In this document: one piece after another, positions 46,966 to 55,632 of the stretch
How positions within the stretch are numbered: the first letter of the stretch is position 1
How the letters are laid out: each line of letters begins with the position of its first letter
NCBI GenBank assembly: GCA_947372165.1
Contig: CANBSP010000002.1
Span: forward strand, 1 to 64,000
Reading direction: 5' to 3'
Source: Actinomycetota bacterium
GTDB lineage: Bacteria; Actinomycetota; Actinomycetes; Nanopelagicales; Nanopelagicaceae
Length of the DNA stretch: 64,000 nt
The notes under the pieces: generated by a model
What the model was told of the DNA's origin: nothing
The model's input: only the letters and a program-made list of their open reading frames with translations
The model's database searches: none
Program-made: the position numbers and the translations under genes

Positions 46966-49553
46966 TGGGCCGCTAGATCCCAGCTCGTACCAATACCAAC
47001 ATTGACATCAAGTGGAAGAGATAGCTCTACCGCGTTACCCATCTCCTCTTTAACCAATGCAGAGAGCTTCTCGCTCTCCCCTGCAGCGATCTCAAAGATA
47101 AGTTCATCATGCACCTGGAGCAGCAATCGTGATTTCAGCTTCTCACTCTTCATTCGCTTCGCGACGTTGAGCATTGCTACCTTCATAATGTCAGCGGCTG
47201 ACCCTTGAATCGGAGCGTTCAGGGCCATGCGTTCGGCCACCTCACGTTGTTGGCGGTTCTCAGAGTTCAGATCTGGCAAGTAACGCCTGCGCCCCAAAAT
47301 CGTCTCGGTATAACCACGCTCGCGAGCTTCAATTACGACGCTCTTTAAGTAATCGCGGATTCCGCCAAAGCGATCGAAGTAACTTCCCATTAAGGCTGAG
47401 GCTTCGGTCGGCGAAAGGTTCAATTGCTGCGCCAGGCCAAAGGCAGATAATCCATAAGCCAATCCATACGACATCGCCTTAATCTGTCTGCGCATTTCAG
47501 GATCGACCTCTGATGCTTTCACGCCAAAAACTTGGGCGCCGACAGTCGTATGCAAATCTTCACCACTCTTAAAGGCGGCAATCAGCGCAGCATCTTTGGA
47601 GAGGTGGGCCATGATGCGCATCTCAATCTGGCTGTAGTCGGCTGTGAGCAGGTCTACGAAGGGTTTAGCCGCAACGAAACAATCTCTGATCTTGCGTCCT
47701 TCTTCGGTGCGAACTGGAATATTTTGCAGGTTGGGATCGGTCGACGAGAGACGACCAGTAGCGGTAGTTGTTTGTTGGAAGGTGGTGTGAATCCGGCCAT
47801 CAGTTGCGATCGCGTTGAGCAAGCCATCGATGGTGGTCAGTAGCTTTGTTGTTTCACGGATGCGTAGGAGATGAGAGAGTATGGGATGCGAGGTTTTAGC
47901 GAAGAGCGTTTCAAGGCTTTCGGCATCGGTGGTGTATCCAGTCTTGATCTTCTTCGTCTTCGGTAAGCCAAGTTCATCAAAGAGAATGACTTGCAGCTGC
48001 TTCGGGGATCCCACATTAAATTCTCTGCCGGCCTCATTATGTGCTGCACTTGTTTCGCGTTCGACTTCTCCTCGGAAGAACTCAGAGAGTGCGGTGAGTT
48101 TCTTCTTATCGACCGCGATGCCATCTCGTTCCATTGCGGCCAACTCGATCATAGTAGGAATCTCCATGTCGGAGAGAAGTGATTGCATATCGCGATCTTT
48201 AATCTCTTGCGCCAAGATTGGGACGAGCGTGAAGATTACTGCTGCAAGCGAACCGTCGAAGGATGTGAAGAGGTCTTCGCTCTCTACCGTGATGCTCTGT
48301 CCAAGGTAGCGTTCAGAGAGATCAGAGACCTCTAAATTACGGCCCCCAGGGTTGATCAAGTAAGCCGCCAATTCAGTATCAAAGTCGATGCCCCGCACTT
48401 CTAGGCATCTACAGAGATCCTTGCCACCGTGCACCCATTTCGGCAGGGCCGGATCTACCAACCAATCCCCTGCCGGTGATCCCATCACGGTATAAATTTC
48501 AGATTCGCTCACAGCAACGGCAAAGGCGGTGATCTCATCACTGATGCTCTCAATAAAGAAAGCAATGGGATCTGTGCGTCCCTTGAGAATCTTTGAGAGC
48601 GCTGCATTTGTGCTCTCATGGGATGTGACTTTATCCATTGGTGCCATCTCGGGCATCGGAAGAACGGTCGATCCCCCACCAAGGATCTTCGCCTTCTCTT
48701 TCAGGGCTTTAATCTCCAATTGATCCATCAGTGCGTTCAGTTTGGGAAAGTCGACACCAGGCCATTCGAGTTCGGTGACGCTTGCACCAAAGGAGAGATC
48801 GTGACGTAATTGGGTAAGTTCGCGATTGAGTCGAATCGGATCGAGATGAGCACGGAGTGAATCACCCACCTTGCCAGAGATCTCATCAGCACGATCAAGA
48901 AGTGCAGCAAGGGAGCCGTACTCTTGAATCCACTTCGTCGCTGTCTTTTCGCCGACACCTGGTACAGAAGGTAGATTGTCGCTTGGATCGCCGCGCAGCG
49001 CAGCAAAATCTGGATACTGTGTCGGCGTCAAACCATATTTCTCTTCTACGGCAGCCGGCGTCATTCGCGCTAAATCTGTCATCCCCTTCTTGGGGTAGAG
49101 CACGGTGATATTTTCATTCACGAGTTGGAATGAATCTCGATCCCCCGTGCAGATAAGTACTTCATAACCTTGGTCTGCAGCATGGGTTGAGATCGTGGCG
49201 ATAATGTCGTCGGCTTCAAATCCTTCCATGGCGAAATGTCGGACACCTAAAGCCGCGACCGCCTCGAAGATATAACTCATCTGGGATTTGAACTCATCCG
49301 GAGTCGCACTGCGATTGGCTTTGTACTCGGGGAACTTTTCAGAGCGGAAGGTTTTACGAGAGACGTCGAAGGCCGTGGCAATATGAGTGGGCTTCTCTTC
49401 CTTAATGAGGTTGATCAACATTGAGGTAAAGCCGTAGACGGCATTGGTTGCTTGCCCTGCGGCGGTGGAGAAGTTTTCGACCGGCAATGCGTAGAAAGCA
49501 CGGTATGCCAGGGAGTGGCCATCTACGAGGAGTAAGCGTTTCTCTACAGTCAC
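46962..49553 (-). CDS. polA: DNA polymerase I
   Basis: An 863-residue family A polymerase. Residues 1-285 form the 5' flap nuclease (LLLVDGHSLAYRAFYALP, FEADDIIATIS, GDRDSFQLV, PGVGEKTATKWIQEYGS); the middle exonuclease domain lacks the usual acidic DxE residues, as in many actinobacteria, so proofreading is likely absent; the polymerase domain has DYSQIEMRIMAHLS, RRQIKAMSYGLAYG and LLQVHDELIFE. I use GTG 49553 because a TAGACT box sits 7 bases upstream; ATG 49583 would overlap the divergent gene's start. Confidence 0.95.
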   Translation of the reverse strand: MTVEKRLLLVDGHSLAYRAFYALPVENFSTAAGQATNAVYGFTSMLINLIKEEKPTHIATAFDVSRKTFRSEKFPEYKANRSATPDEFKSQMSYIFEAVAALGVRHFAMEGFEADDIIATISTHAADQGYEVLICTGDRDSFQLVNENITVLYPKKGMTDLARMTPAAVEEKYGLTPTQYPDFAALRGDPSDNLPSVPGVGEKTATKWIQEYGSLAALLDRADEISGKVGDSLRAHLDPIRLNRELTQLRHDLSFGASVTELEWPGVDFPKLNALMDQLEIKALKEKAKILGGGSTVLPMPEMAPMDKVTSHESTNAALSKILKGRTDPIAFFIESISDEITAFAVAVSESEIYTVMGSPAGDWLVDPALPKWVHGGKDLCRCLEVRGIDFDTELAAYLINPGGRNLEVSDLSERYLGQSITVESEDLFTSFDGSLAAVIFTLVPILAQEIKDRDMQSLLSDMEIPTMIELAAMERDGIAVDKKKLTALSEFFRGEVERETSAAHNEAGREFNVGSPKQLQVILFDELGLPKTKKIKTGYTTDAESLETLFAKTSHPILSHLLRIRETTKLLTTIDGLLNAIATDGRIHTTFQQTTTATGRLSSTDPNLQNIPVRTEEGRKIRDCFVAAKPFVDLLTADYSQIEMRIMAHLSKDAALIAAFKSGEDLHTTVGAQVFGVKASEVDPEMRRQIKAMSYGLAYGLSAFGLAQQLNLSPTEASALMGSYFDRFGGIRDYLKSVVIEARERGYTETILGRRRYLPDLNSENRQQREVAERMALNAPIQGSAADIMKVAMLNVAKRMKSEKLKSRLLLQVHDELIFEIAAGESEKLSALVKEEMGNAVELSLPLDVNVGIGTSWDLAAH

Positions 49554-49560
49554 GAGGTGG

Positions 49561-49574
49561 AGTCTAGTTAGACT
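49561..49574. promoter_or_regulatory. Mirror-symmetric divergent -10 boxes (polA and thioesterase)
   Basis: AGTCTAGTTAGACT is a near-palindrome giving TAGACT on each strand. The plus copy (49569-49574) lies 7 bases before ATG 49582, and the minus copy (49561-49566) lies 7 bases before GTG 49553. Neither gene has a Shine-Dalgarno sequence. No clear -35 exists for either. Confidence 0.55.
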
Positions 49575-49581
49575 TACCGTC

Positions 49582-49989
49582 ATGACCGACTATCTAGAAA
49601 TTATTCGAGAGCGTGGCAGCGGTGCCCTAGATCAGAAAATGGGGATCGAGATCCTCGAAGCTTCTCCCCAACGCCTTGTTGGCCGTATGCCCGTGGCAGG
49701 AAATACCCAACCGGTCGGCCTACTCCATGGCGGAGCGAATGTGGTCTTAGCCGAGAGCCTTGGTTCGATTGGTACCCAACTTCATGCTGGCCCAGATCGC
49801 CGCATTGTCGGAGTCGATATCAATGCCACACACCATAAATCGGCAACCGAAGGATTTGTTACAGGTGTTGCAACTGCTATCTCGCTTGGCAAGACGCTCT
49901 GCGTCTATGAGATTGTCATTACAAATGAGGCAGGTGAGCGCACATGTACTTCGCGCATCACCTGCCTCATCTTGGCAGAACGTAAATAA
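49582..49989 (+). CDS. Hotdog-fold thioesterase (PaaI/YdiI type)
   Basis: A 135-residue hotdog protein. PVGLLHGGANVVLAESLGSIGT is the active-site block with the HGG loop and the catalytic Glu; VGVDINATHHKSA follows. Relatives hydrolyse acyl-CoA such as phenylacetyl-CoA intermediates or dihydroxynaphthoyl-CoA of menaquinone synthesis; the substrate here is open. The gene is divergent from polA, and its 3' end carries a long hairpin facing livF. Confidence 0.87.
   Translation: MTDYLEIIRERGSGALDQKMGIEILEASPQRLVGRMPVAGNTQPVGLLHGGANVVLAESLGSIGTQLHAGPDRRIVGVDINATHHKSATEGFVTGVATAISLGKTLCVYEIVITNEAGERTCTSRITCLILAERK
49925..49970. other. Coding-region hairpin at the thioesterase 3' end
   Basis: ATGAGGCAGGTGA (49925-49937) and TCACCTGCCTCAT (49958-49970) are perfect 13-bp arms; four more G-C pairs follow after a one-base bulge. 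It lies inside the last 65 bases of the thioesterase gene, just before convergent livF, and may act as a shared terminator or message-end structure. No strong T tract follows directly. Confidence 0.6.
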
Positions 49990-49998
49990 CTTTTAAGT

Positions 49999-50721
49999 TT
50001 AGTGCGCACCTGTTCCGAGATAGGCCTCGCGAACAGCTGGGTCATCAAGAAGATCTGACGCCTTCGCCTCTTTAACAACCTTTCCGATTTCAAGGATATA
50101 GGCGCGATCAGCGCGACGAAGTGCCTGCTGAGCATTCTGCTCAACGAGCAGGATCGTCGTTCCCAATTCTTTGTTAATCGTCGTAATGATGTTAAAGATA
50201 TTCTGGATCATCATTGGGGCAAGGCCCATTGATGGTTCATCGAGAAGCAGAACCTGAGGACGTGCCATTAGCGCGCGACCGATCGCAAGCATCTGCTGTT
50301 CGCCACCGGAGAGCGTTCCGCCGGCTTGAGTGATGCGCTCTTTGAGGCGCGGAAAGAGTGTGAAGACTTTCTCGAGATCTTCAGCCATCTCGATCTTGCG
50401 ATCTTTACGGAAATACTTTCCGATCTCAAGATTTTCAAGAACGCTCATTCCAGGGAAGATTCCACGGCCTTCTGGCGCCTGCGAAATTCCAAGCTCTACC
50501 CGCTCGTGGGCTGGCACCTTGGAGATATCTTGACCGTTGAAGATGATCGCACCACTAGTGACTGGACGCAGGCCCGAGATTGTCTTCAGCGTTGTGGTCT
50601 TACCAGCGCCATTTGCCCCGATGAGGGTAACAATTTCGCCTTGATTGACGGTGATGTTGATGCCTTTAATCGCTTCAATCTTGCCGTAGAAAACTCTGAG
50701 GTCTTTAATTTCAAGATTCAT
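49999..50721 (-). CDS. livF: Branched-chain amino-acid ABC transporter ATPase LivF
   Basis: A 240-residue ATPase. Walker A GANGAGKTTTLKTISG, LivF-type signature LSGGEQQMLAIGRALMARPQVLLLDEPSMGLAP, and H-loop region ILLVEQNAQQAL. ATG 50721 (MNLEIKDLRVFYG) overlaps livG by 11 bases; a longer frame adds 14 residues from within livG. It pairs with LivG to energise LivHM. Confidence 0.93.
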   Translation of the reverse strand: MNLEIKDLRVFYGKIEAIKGINITVNQGEIVTLIGANGAGKTTTLKTISGLRPVTSGAIIFNGQDISKVPAHERVELGISQAPEGRGIFPGMSVLENLEIGKYFRKDRKIEMAEDLEKVFTLFPRLKERITQAGGTLSGGEQQMLAIGRALMARPQVLLLDEPSMGLAPMMIQNIFNIITTINKELGTTILLVEQNAQQALRRADRAYILEIGKVVKEAKASDLLDDPAVREAYLGTGAH

Positions 50722-51487
50722 CTGTGGCCACTCCCAAATACGCTTCGATGACCTTTGGGTCATTTTGAACTATTGAAGGTAGATCATCGGCGATCTTTAC
50801 ACCGAAATCTAAGACCACTACGCGATCAGAGATACCCATGATGAGCGACATATCGTGTTCGATCAGAAGAACGGTGTAGCCCGCATCGCGAATACGCTTG
50901 ATGGTGTTGGCAAGTTCGACCTTCTCTGCTGGGTTAAATCCAGCGGCAGGTTCGTCAAGGAGTAGCAGGTCAGCACCCGTACCCATGGCACGAGCAATCT
51001 CCAACCGACGTTGAACTCCATAAGGCAAGTTGCGGGCGAGGCGATCTTCATATTCAGCGATGCCAATGAATTCCAGGATCTCATGGGCCTTGGCTCGGGC
51101 TTCTCTCTCTGTCTTGCGAGAGCGAATCGAACCAAAGAGTGACCCGACAAGTCCGGCTTTGCTATGAACATCCGTCGCTGTAATGACATTCTCGAGCGCG
51201 GTCATATCGCCCCAGAGGCGAATATTCTGGAAGGTTCGTGCGACACCTGATTGGGTGATGCGGAATCGCTTCTTTCCTACGAGGGATTTTCCTTTGAAGA
51301 GGATCTCACCTGATGTGGGCTGATAGACGCCAGTGATCATATTGAAGACCGTTGTCTTGCCAGCACCATTCGGACCAATGAGTGCGAGGATCTCTTGCTT
51401 ATTGACGTGAAGATCGACAGCGTTGAGAGCTGTCACACCACCAAAGTTCTTGGTGAGCCCCTTTAATTCTAAAAGCTTCTCAGACAT
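50711..51487 (-). CDS. livG: Branched-chain amino-acid ABC transporter ATPase LivG
   Basis: A 258-residue ATPase with Walker A GPNGAGKTTVFNMITG, the degenerate LivG signature LPYGVQRRLEIARAMGTGADLLLLDEPAAGFNP, and LLIEHDMSLIMGISDRVVVLDFG. The stop region overlaps livF by 11 bases and its start shares one base with the livM stop. Confidence 0.94.
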   Translation of the reverse strand: MSEKLLELKGLTKNFGGVTALNAVDLHVNKQEILALIGPNGAGKTTVFNMITGVYQPTSGEILFKGKSLVGKKRFRITQSGVARTFQNIRLWGDMTALENVITATDVHSKAGLVGSLFGSIRSRKTEREARAKAHEILEFIGIAEYEDRLARNLPYGVQRRLEIARAMGTGADLLLLDEPAAGFNPAEKVELANTIKRIRDAGYTVLLIEHDMSLIMGISDRVVVLDFGVKIADDLPSIVQNDPKVIEAYLGVATDES

Positions 51488-52569
51488 TACTTCACCTCGG
51501 CTTCTGATTTACTCTTCAGAATTTTCTCGCGCTTCTTTCGAGGCAAGATTCCATCTGGGCGGAAATTCATAATGACGATAAGCGTCAAGCCGAAGACGAG
51601 TTGACGAGCATTGGAGATAAAGCGGATGCGCTCTGGTAGATAGGCGAGGAATACTCCGCCGAGCACAACTCCCCAGATATTTCCGATTCCACCAAAGACG
51701 ATACATGAGAGGATCAGGACAGAGATATTGAAGGTGAAGGCTTCTGGAGAGACGTAGAGGGTCTTTGATGCGTAGACCACGCCAGCTGCCCCACCTACAC
51801 CAGCGCCCAAGACGAATGACCAGATCTTGTAGCGAAGAGTTGGAACTCCCATAAGTTCGGCAGCATCTTCATCCTGGCGAATCGCTTCCCACGCTCTTCC
51901 TGGACGTCGCACCGAAAGGCGACGAATCATCCAGATAGTGAGCAAGATAAGGACGAGAACGAACCAATAGAAAGAGTTCGGTGTCATGATATTGAAATCG
52001 AGCTGGCCTACCGGAGTGTGGATCGATGGCGGATTTGGAACGTTTGCCATTCCATTTGGTCCACCGATCTTCTGAGTATTCAAAGCCGTAATACGAACAA
52101 TCTCGCCAAAGCCCATGGTGACAATTGCCAAGTAATCTCCGCGAAGTCGAAGTGTTGGAATTCCCAAGAGAACACCTGCAAGCATTGCAAATCCAATACC
52201 AATCGGAAGGATCTCCCAGGTATTGAGATGGGTGTACTTTCCAAAGATCGCCATGCTGTAGGCGCCAATTGCGAAGAATGCGACATAACCGAGATCGAGC
52301 ATTCCTGACTTACCCACGACGATGTTGAGTCCGAGTGACATCAAGACGAACATGCCCACGGGATAGACCAAGACATCGGCAAAGTTACTAATTGGAGTAT
52401 TGAGGAAGTTTGTGAAGGAGTGATCGCCCGCAAAAGGAAGAGCTCCTGCGAGGAAGATCATGGCGACGGCGAAGATCGCGCGCTGCGGCAGATTTAACCC
52501 GGCCCAGAACGCGGCACCTTTATCGCGGAGATTGAAATTTTTCAGGCTAGAGATTTTAGACATCATCAC
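51487..52569 (-). CDS. livM: Branched-chain amino-acid ABC transporter permease LivM
   Basis: A 360-residue permease with about ten helices. Family blocks are SLGLNIVVGKSGMLDLGYVAFFAIGAYSMAI, PTLRLRGDYLAIVTMGFGEIVRI and GGIGNIWGVVLGGVFLAYLPE. The N terminus begins MMM, so the exact start among three ATG codons is uncertain; the first overlaps the livH stop by 4 bases. Confidence 0.93.
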   Translation of the reverse strand: MMMSKISSLKNFNLRDKGAAFWAGLNLPQRAIFAVAMIFLAGALPFAGDHSFTNFLNTPISNFADVLVYPVGMFVLMSLGLNIVVGKSGMLDLGYVAFFAIGAYSMAIFGKYTHLNTWEILPIGIGFAMLAGVLLGIPTLRLRGDYLAIVTMGFGEIVRITALNTQKIGGPNGMANVPNPPSIHTPVGQLDFNIMTPNSFYWFVLVLILLTIWMIRRLSVRRPGRAWEAIRQDEDAAELMGVPTLRYKIWSFVLGAGVGGAAGVVYASKTLYVSPEAFTFNISVLILSCIVFGGIGNIWGVVLGGVFLAYLPERIRFISNARQLVFGLTLIVIMNFRPDGILPRKKREKILKSKSEAEVK

Positions 52570-53513
52570 ACCCTTGTCTGCTGAATGGCTTCACCAAAGA
52601 GGCCGTTAGGACGGAAGAGGAGAACAACGACAAGCACAACGAAGACGGTGATCGACTTCCACTGAGAACCCAAAACCGCAGATGCGTAAGTCTCAAGCAA
52701 GCCAAGAGCCAATCCCCCGACAAATGCACCTCGGATATTGCCGATACCACCCAGGACTGCGGCGGTGAAGGCGGCGATACCGATATTAAATCCGATATTG
52801 AACTTGGTCGCTTCATATACCGTCTCAAAGAAGAAGGCGGCTGCGCCAGTCATCAAACCACCAATGAGGAAGGTAATGGAGATGACTCGGTTGAGGTTCA
52901 CGCCCATGAGCTTTGCAGTCTCTTCATTCATAGAAACAGCGCGAATTCCCTTCCCCAGGCGGGTGTGGTTCACGAAGCGTTGAAGTGAGAAGAACATGAT
53001 TGGAGCAACAATAAAGACGAGAAGTTGATCGACTCGGATATTTGCACCCAATACGGTGAAGAGCGAGCTCTTATGGAGCAACTCGGGTGCGATCACTGCG
53101 CGGCCTGCCGTGAGTAGCGAAACAGATTCGCTCAAAACGATCGAGATACCAATCGCTGAGATAAGAGGTGCGAGACGATTTGTTCCCCGGGAACGCAGTC
53201 GTCGATAGGCGACAAGCTCAACGACCACAGCTGTCAATCCCGATGCGAGCATTGAGGCAAGAAGACAGAAGAACATGGAATAGAGAAGAGTGAATCCGTG
53301 GAGATTTGCGGAGTTTGGCTGATGGCCGAGAATATCTCGTGACATAACGATGGTCGCAAAGGTTCCGACCATAAAGATTTCTGAGTTCGCAAAGTTGATC
53401 ATGCGAAGTACGCCGTAGACCATGGTGTAACCGAGAGAGATCAGGACGTAGATCAATCCTTGGACCGCCCCAGAGAAGGTCAACTGCCAGAACTGACTTA
53501 TGAGGGTATGCAA
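52566..53513 (-). CDS. livH: Branched-chain amino-acid ABC transporter permease LivH
   Basis: A 315-residue permease with eight or more helices: GAVQGLIYVLISLGYTMVYGVLRMINFANSEIFMVG at the N terminus, GKGIRAVSMNEETAKLMGVN in the coupling region, and AFTAAVLGGIGNIRGAFVGGLALGLLE near the end. It lies 141 bases after livK, with a stem-loop in between that would lower its level relative to the binding protein. Confidence 0.94.
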   Translation of the reverse strand: MHTLISQFWQLTFSGAVQGLIYVLISLGYTMVYGVLRMINFANSEIFMVGTFATIVMSRDILGHQPNSANLHGFTLLYSMFFCLLASMLASGLTAVVVELVAYRRLRSRGTNRLAPLISAIGISIVLSESVSLLTAGRAVIAPELLHKSSLFTVLGANIRVDQLLVFIVAPIMFFSLQRFVNHTRLGKGIRAVSMNEETAKLMGVNLNRVISITFLIGGLMTGAAAFFFETVYEATKFNIGFNIGIAAFTAAVLGGIGNIRGAFVGGLALGLLETYASAVLGSQWKSITVFVVLVVVLLFRPNGLFGEAIQQTRV

Positions 53514-53586
53514 GTCGGCCTCCTAGATAACCAAAAAAATCGCTCCGGGCCCCGATTGGCCGCAGAGAATGAACGAACTCTATCCG

Positions 53587-53622
53587 AAAAAAGGGCCGCC
53601 CAGTAAACCGAGCGACCCTTTT
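53587..53622 (-). terminator. Stem-loop between livK and livH (partial terminator)
   Basis: AAAAGGGTCGC and GCGGCCCTTTTTT on the minus strand form a 10-11 bp stem with one G-U pair and a 12-base loop, ending in T6. It lies 33 bases after livK within the liv operon, so partial termination likely gives more binding protein than membrane parts. Confidence 0.78.
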
Positions 53623-53654
53623 AACAAGTACTAGTAAGTACTAAATCAGATCAA

Positions 53655-54812
53655 TTAACCGATCTGACCCTTTGAGATGATGGTTCCACCGGTGACGAGG
53701 AATCCATTGATGAATCCTGCGCCAGCTGTATCGCCATTCTTATCGAACTTGATCTTGTTGCCCATCAAGCCAGTCCATGAACCGGTGTTGATGTATGCCA
53801 AGAGCTTCGCGCGAGTTGTATTTCCCTTTGCGATACCAGCAAGGATGATATTTGCAGCATCGAAGTCTTCTGTTGCATAGGTTCCTGGAGCATTTCCTGT
53901 GACCTTCTTGAAGTCAGCAGAGATTGCCTTGCCAGCATCCTGGAATACTGCTGATGAAGCGGTAAGGCGTGCGCCTTCAGCTGCATCTCCAGCACCATCG
54001 ATGAATCCTGGATCATATGTACCGTCGCCTGATGCGAAGATACCTGTGTAGCCAGAGTTGCGGAGCTGCTTTACGAAGCCAGCTGCCTGTGCGTAGTAAC
54101 CAGAGTAGATGACAACGTTAGCTGCACCATTCTTGATCTTTGAGATTGTTGCTGAGAAGTCAAGAGTTGTGTTTGTTCCATCAACTGAATCTTTTCCAGC
54201 GATCTTTGCGCCAAGAGTTGTGAGTGCTGACTGGACGTATCCATCAAGTCCGGTTCCGTATGAAGACTGATCGTTGACTACATAGACAACAGGAGTCTTG
54301 ACACCCTGGATTGCGAACTTAGCAAGAGCTGGACCCTGCTTATCATCCTTCGATGGCAAACGGTGGAAGACCGGTCCGCCAAAGTCAGGTGATGCTGGAT
54401 CTGTCAATGTAACGCGAGTTGCTGATGGAGAGATCAAAGGAAGACCAGCAGCCTTGTAATAAGGGAATGATGCAACAGAAGCACCAGAGAACGCAGGTCC
54501 TACGATTGCGAGGATTGTCTTATCTTTTGCTGTTCCTGGAGCAACAACTGATGCGCCTGGGCCTGAACCCTGATCATCAACTTGCTTAAGTCCAACCTGA
54601 GCAGTTGGGTGAGCCTTGTTGTAGAGAGCAAGTGCGTACTTAACGCCTGCAATCTCATCAAGACCAGTCTGCTTGTTATCGCCAGTCAATGGACCTTGGT
54701 ATGCGATGTAATACTTATAAGTTACAGCGTGTGCTGATGTTGCAACTGCGCCACCTGAAACAAGTGCGGCAACTGCTGCAAGAGCTACGCCAATCTTTGT
54801 CTTCTTGTTCAT
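53655..54812 (-). CDS. livK: Branched-chain amino-acid (type I) substrate-binding protein
   Basis: A 385-residue periplasmic-binding-type protein. The signal peptide is MNKKTKIGVALAAVAALVSG and on to AHA, with cleavage expected before VTYK; no lipobox cysteine, so it is secreted rather than lipid-anchored, unusual for a monoderm. YYIAYQGPLTGDNKQTG, ILAIVGPAFSGASVASFPYYKAAGLPLISPSAT and VVYVVNDQSSYGTGL fit the Leu/Ile/Val class; amides or urea are possible alternatives. ATG 54812 follows AGAAAGG. It has its own promoter and heads livKHMGF. Confidence 0.92.
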   Translation of the reverse strand: MNKKTKIGVALAAVAALVSGGAVATSAHAVTYKYYIAYQGPLTGDNKQTGLDEIAGVKYALALYNKAHPTAQVGLKQVDDQGSGPGASVVAPGTAKDKTILAIVGPAFSGASVASFPYYKAAGLPLISPSATRVTLTDPASPDFGGPVFHRLPSKDDKQGPALAKFAIQGVKTPVVYVVNDQSSYGTGLDGYVQSALTTLGAKIAGKDSVDGTNTTLDFSATISKIKNGAANVVIYSGYYAQAAGFVKQLRNSGYTGIFASGDGTYDPGFIDGAGDAAEGARLTASSAVFQDAGKAISADFKKVTGNAPGTYATEDFDAANIILAGIAKGNTTRAKLLAYINTGSWTGLMGNKIKFDKNGDTAGAGFINGFLVTGGTIISKGQIG

Positions 54813-54860
54813 GTAAACCTTTCTTACTAACCTGTTGTTTCCCGGGACAGGGAGGAGAGA

Positions 54861-54890
54861 AGGGTAGCCCGTTCCACCTAAAGTGGACAA
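54861..54890 (-). promoter_or_regulatory. livK promoter
   Basis: TTGTCC (54885-54890) and TACCCT (54861-54866) lie 18 bp apart on the minus strand, giving a leader of about 45 bases before the livK ATG. Confidence 0.6.
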
Positions 54891-54903
54891 GCCTTTGAGG
54901 GCC

Positions 54904-54921
54904 CCAATTACGCGTAATTGG
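54904..54921. promoter_or_regulatory. 18-bp palindrome upstream of the livK promoter
   Basis: CCAATTACGCGTAATTGG is a perfect palindrome 14 bp upstream of the livK -35. With no T tract behind it on the minus strand it is not a terminator for pdtaR; an activator or repressor site is more likely. The binding protein is unknown. Confidence 0.55.
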
Positions 54922-54992
54922 CCAGCTTTTTTCTTTCTTTTACGTTAAATCCAATATGTGGACAGGCTCATGCAAACTCTTTGCGAAAGTAG

Positions 54993-55631
54993 CTAGTTCT
55001 TGGCGTTATCAGGGACGGCGTCAGGTGAGATGACGGCCTCAGCAACTTGCTTCATTGAAATGCGTCGATCCATAGCGGCACGTTGGATCCAGGTAAATGC
55101 TTGCGGCTCTGTGAGATTAAGGGCGGCCATCAAGATTCCCTTTGCACGATCAATGACTTTACGACTCTCCAATCTCTCATGGAGATCAGCAACTTCTTCC
55201 GCAAGTGTCTTCATCTGAATATGGCGACTCATTGCAATCTCAATTGCTGGAATTAAATCTGCGATTCCAAATGGCTTCACAACATATGCCATCACGCCAG
55301 CATCTCGAGCTCGTTCAACTAACTCGCGCTGACTAAATGCAGTGAGCATTAATACTGGTGCGATCTCAATAATTTTCTCAGCAGCAGAAATACCATCAAG
55401 CTCTGGCATCTTCACATCAAGGATTGCTAGATCGGGCTTGTGCTCTTGCGCTAAGGCGATTGCTTCCACACCATTTGTCGCTTCTGCCACAACGGTATAC
55501 CCAGCTTCGGTGAGCATTTCAACGAGATCGAGTCGAATGATTGCCTCATCTTCAGCGACGAGAATTCGGGCGCTGCGAACTTCGCCATCGCCTTGCGATG
55601 GGAGTTCGGTCGATCCTGTTTTATCTGACAT
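54993..55631 (-). CDS. pdtaR: Receiver-ANTAR response regulator (PdtaR type)
   Basis: A 212-residue regulator. The receiver domain (residues 20-135) has the acidic pair in VAEDEA, the phosphorylated Asp72 in AILDVKMPELDG and the Lys in VVKPFG; the C-terminal ANTAR domain (about 145-200, LESRKVIDRAKGILMAALNLTEPQAFTWIQRAAMDRRISMKQVAEAVI) binds paired RNA hairpins to prevent termination. A partner kinase is not in this window. The start codon lies one base beyond the 3' end of the upstream tRNA gene, so tRNA processing would leave an almost leaderless message. Confidence 0.93.
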   Translation of the reverse strand: MSDKTGSTELPSQGDGEVRSARILVAEDEAIIRLDLVEMLTEAGYTVVAEATNGVEAIALAQEHKPDLAILDVKMPELDGISAAEKIIEIAPVLMLTAFSQRELVERARDAGVMAYVVKPFGIADLIPAIEIAMSRHIQMKTLAEEVADLHERLESRKVIDRAKGILMAALNLTEPQAFTWIQRAAMDRRISMKQVAEAVISPDAVPDNAKN

Positions 55632-55632
55632 G

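Noticed and set aside
54904-54940. Palindrome plus T run on the plus strand read as a terminator
   Set aside because: No plus-strand gene precedes it, and on the minus strand no T tract follows, so an operator is more likely.
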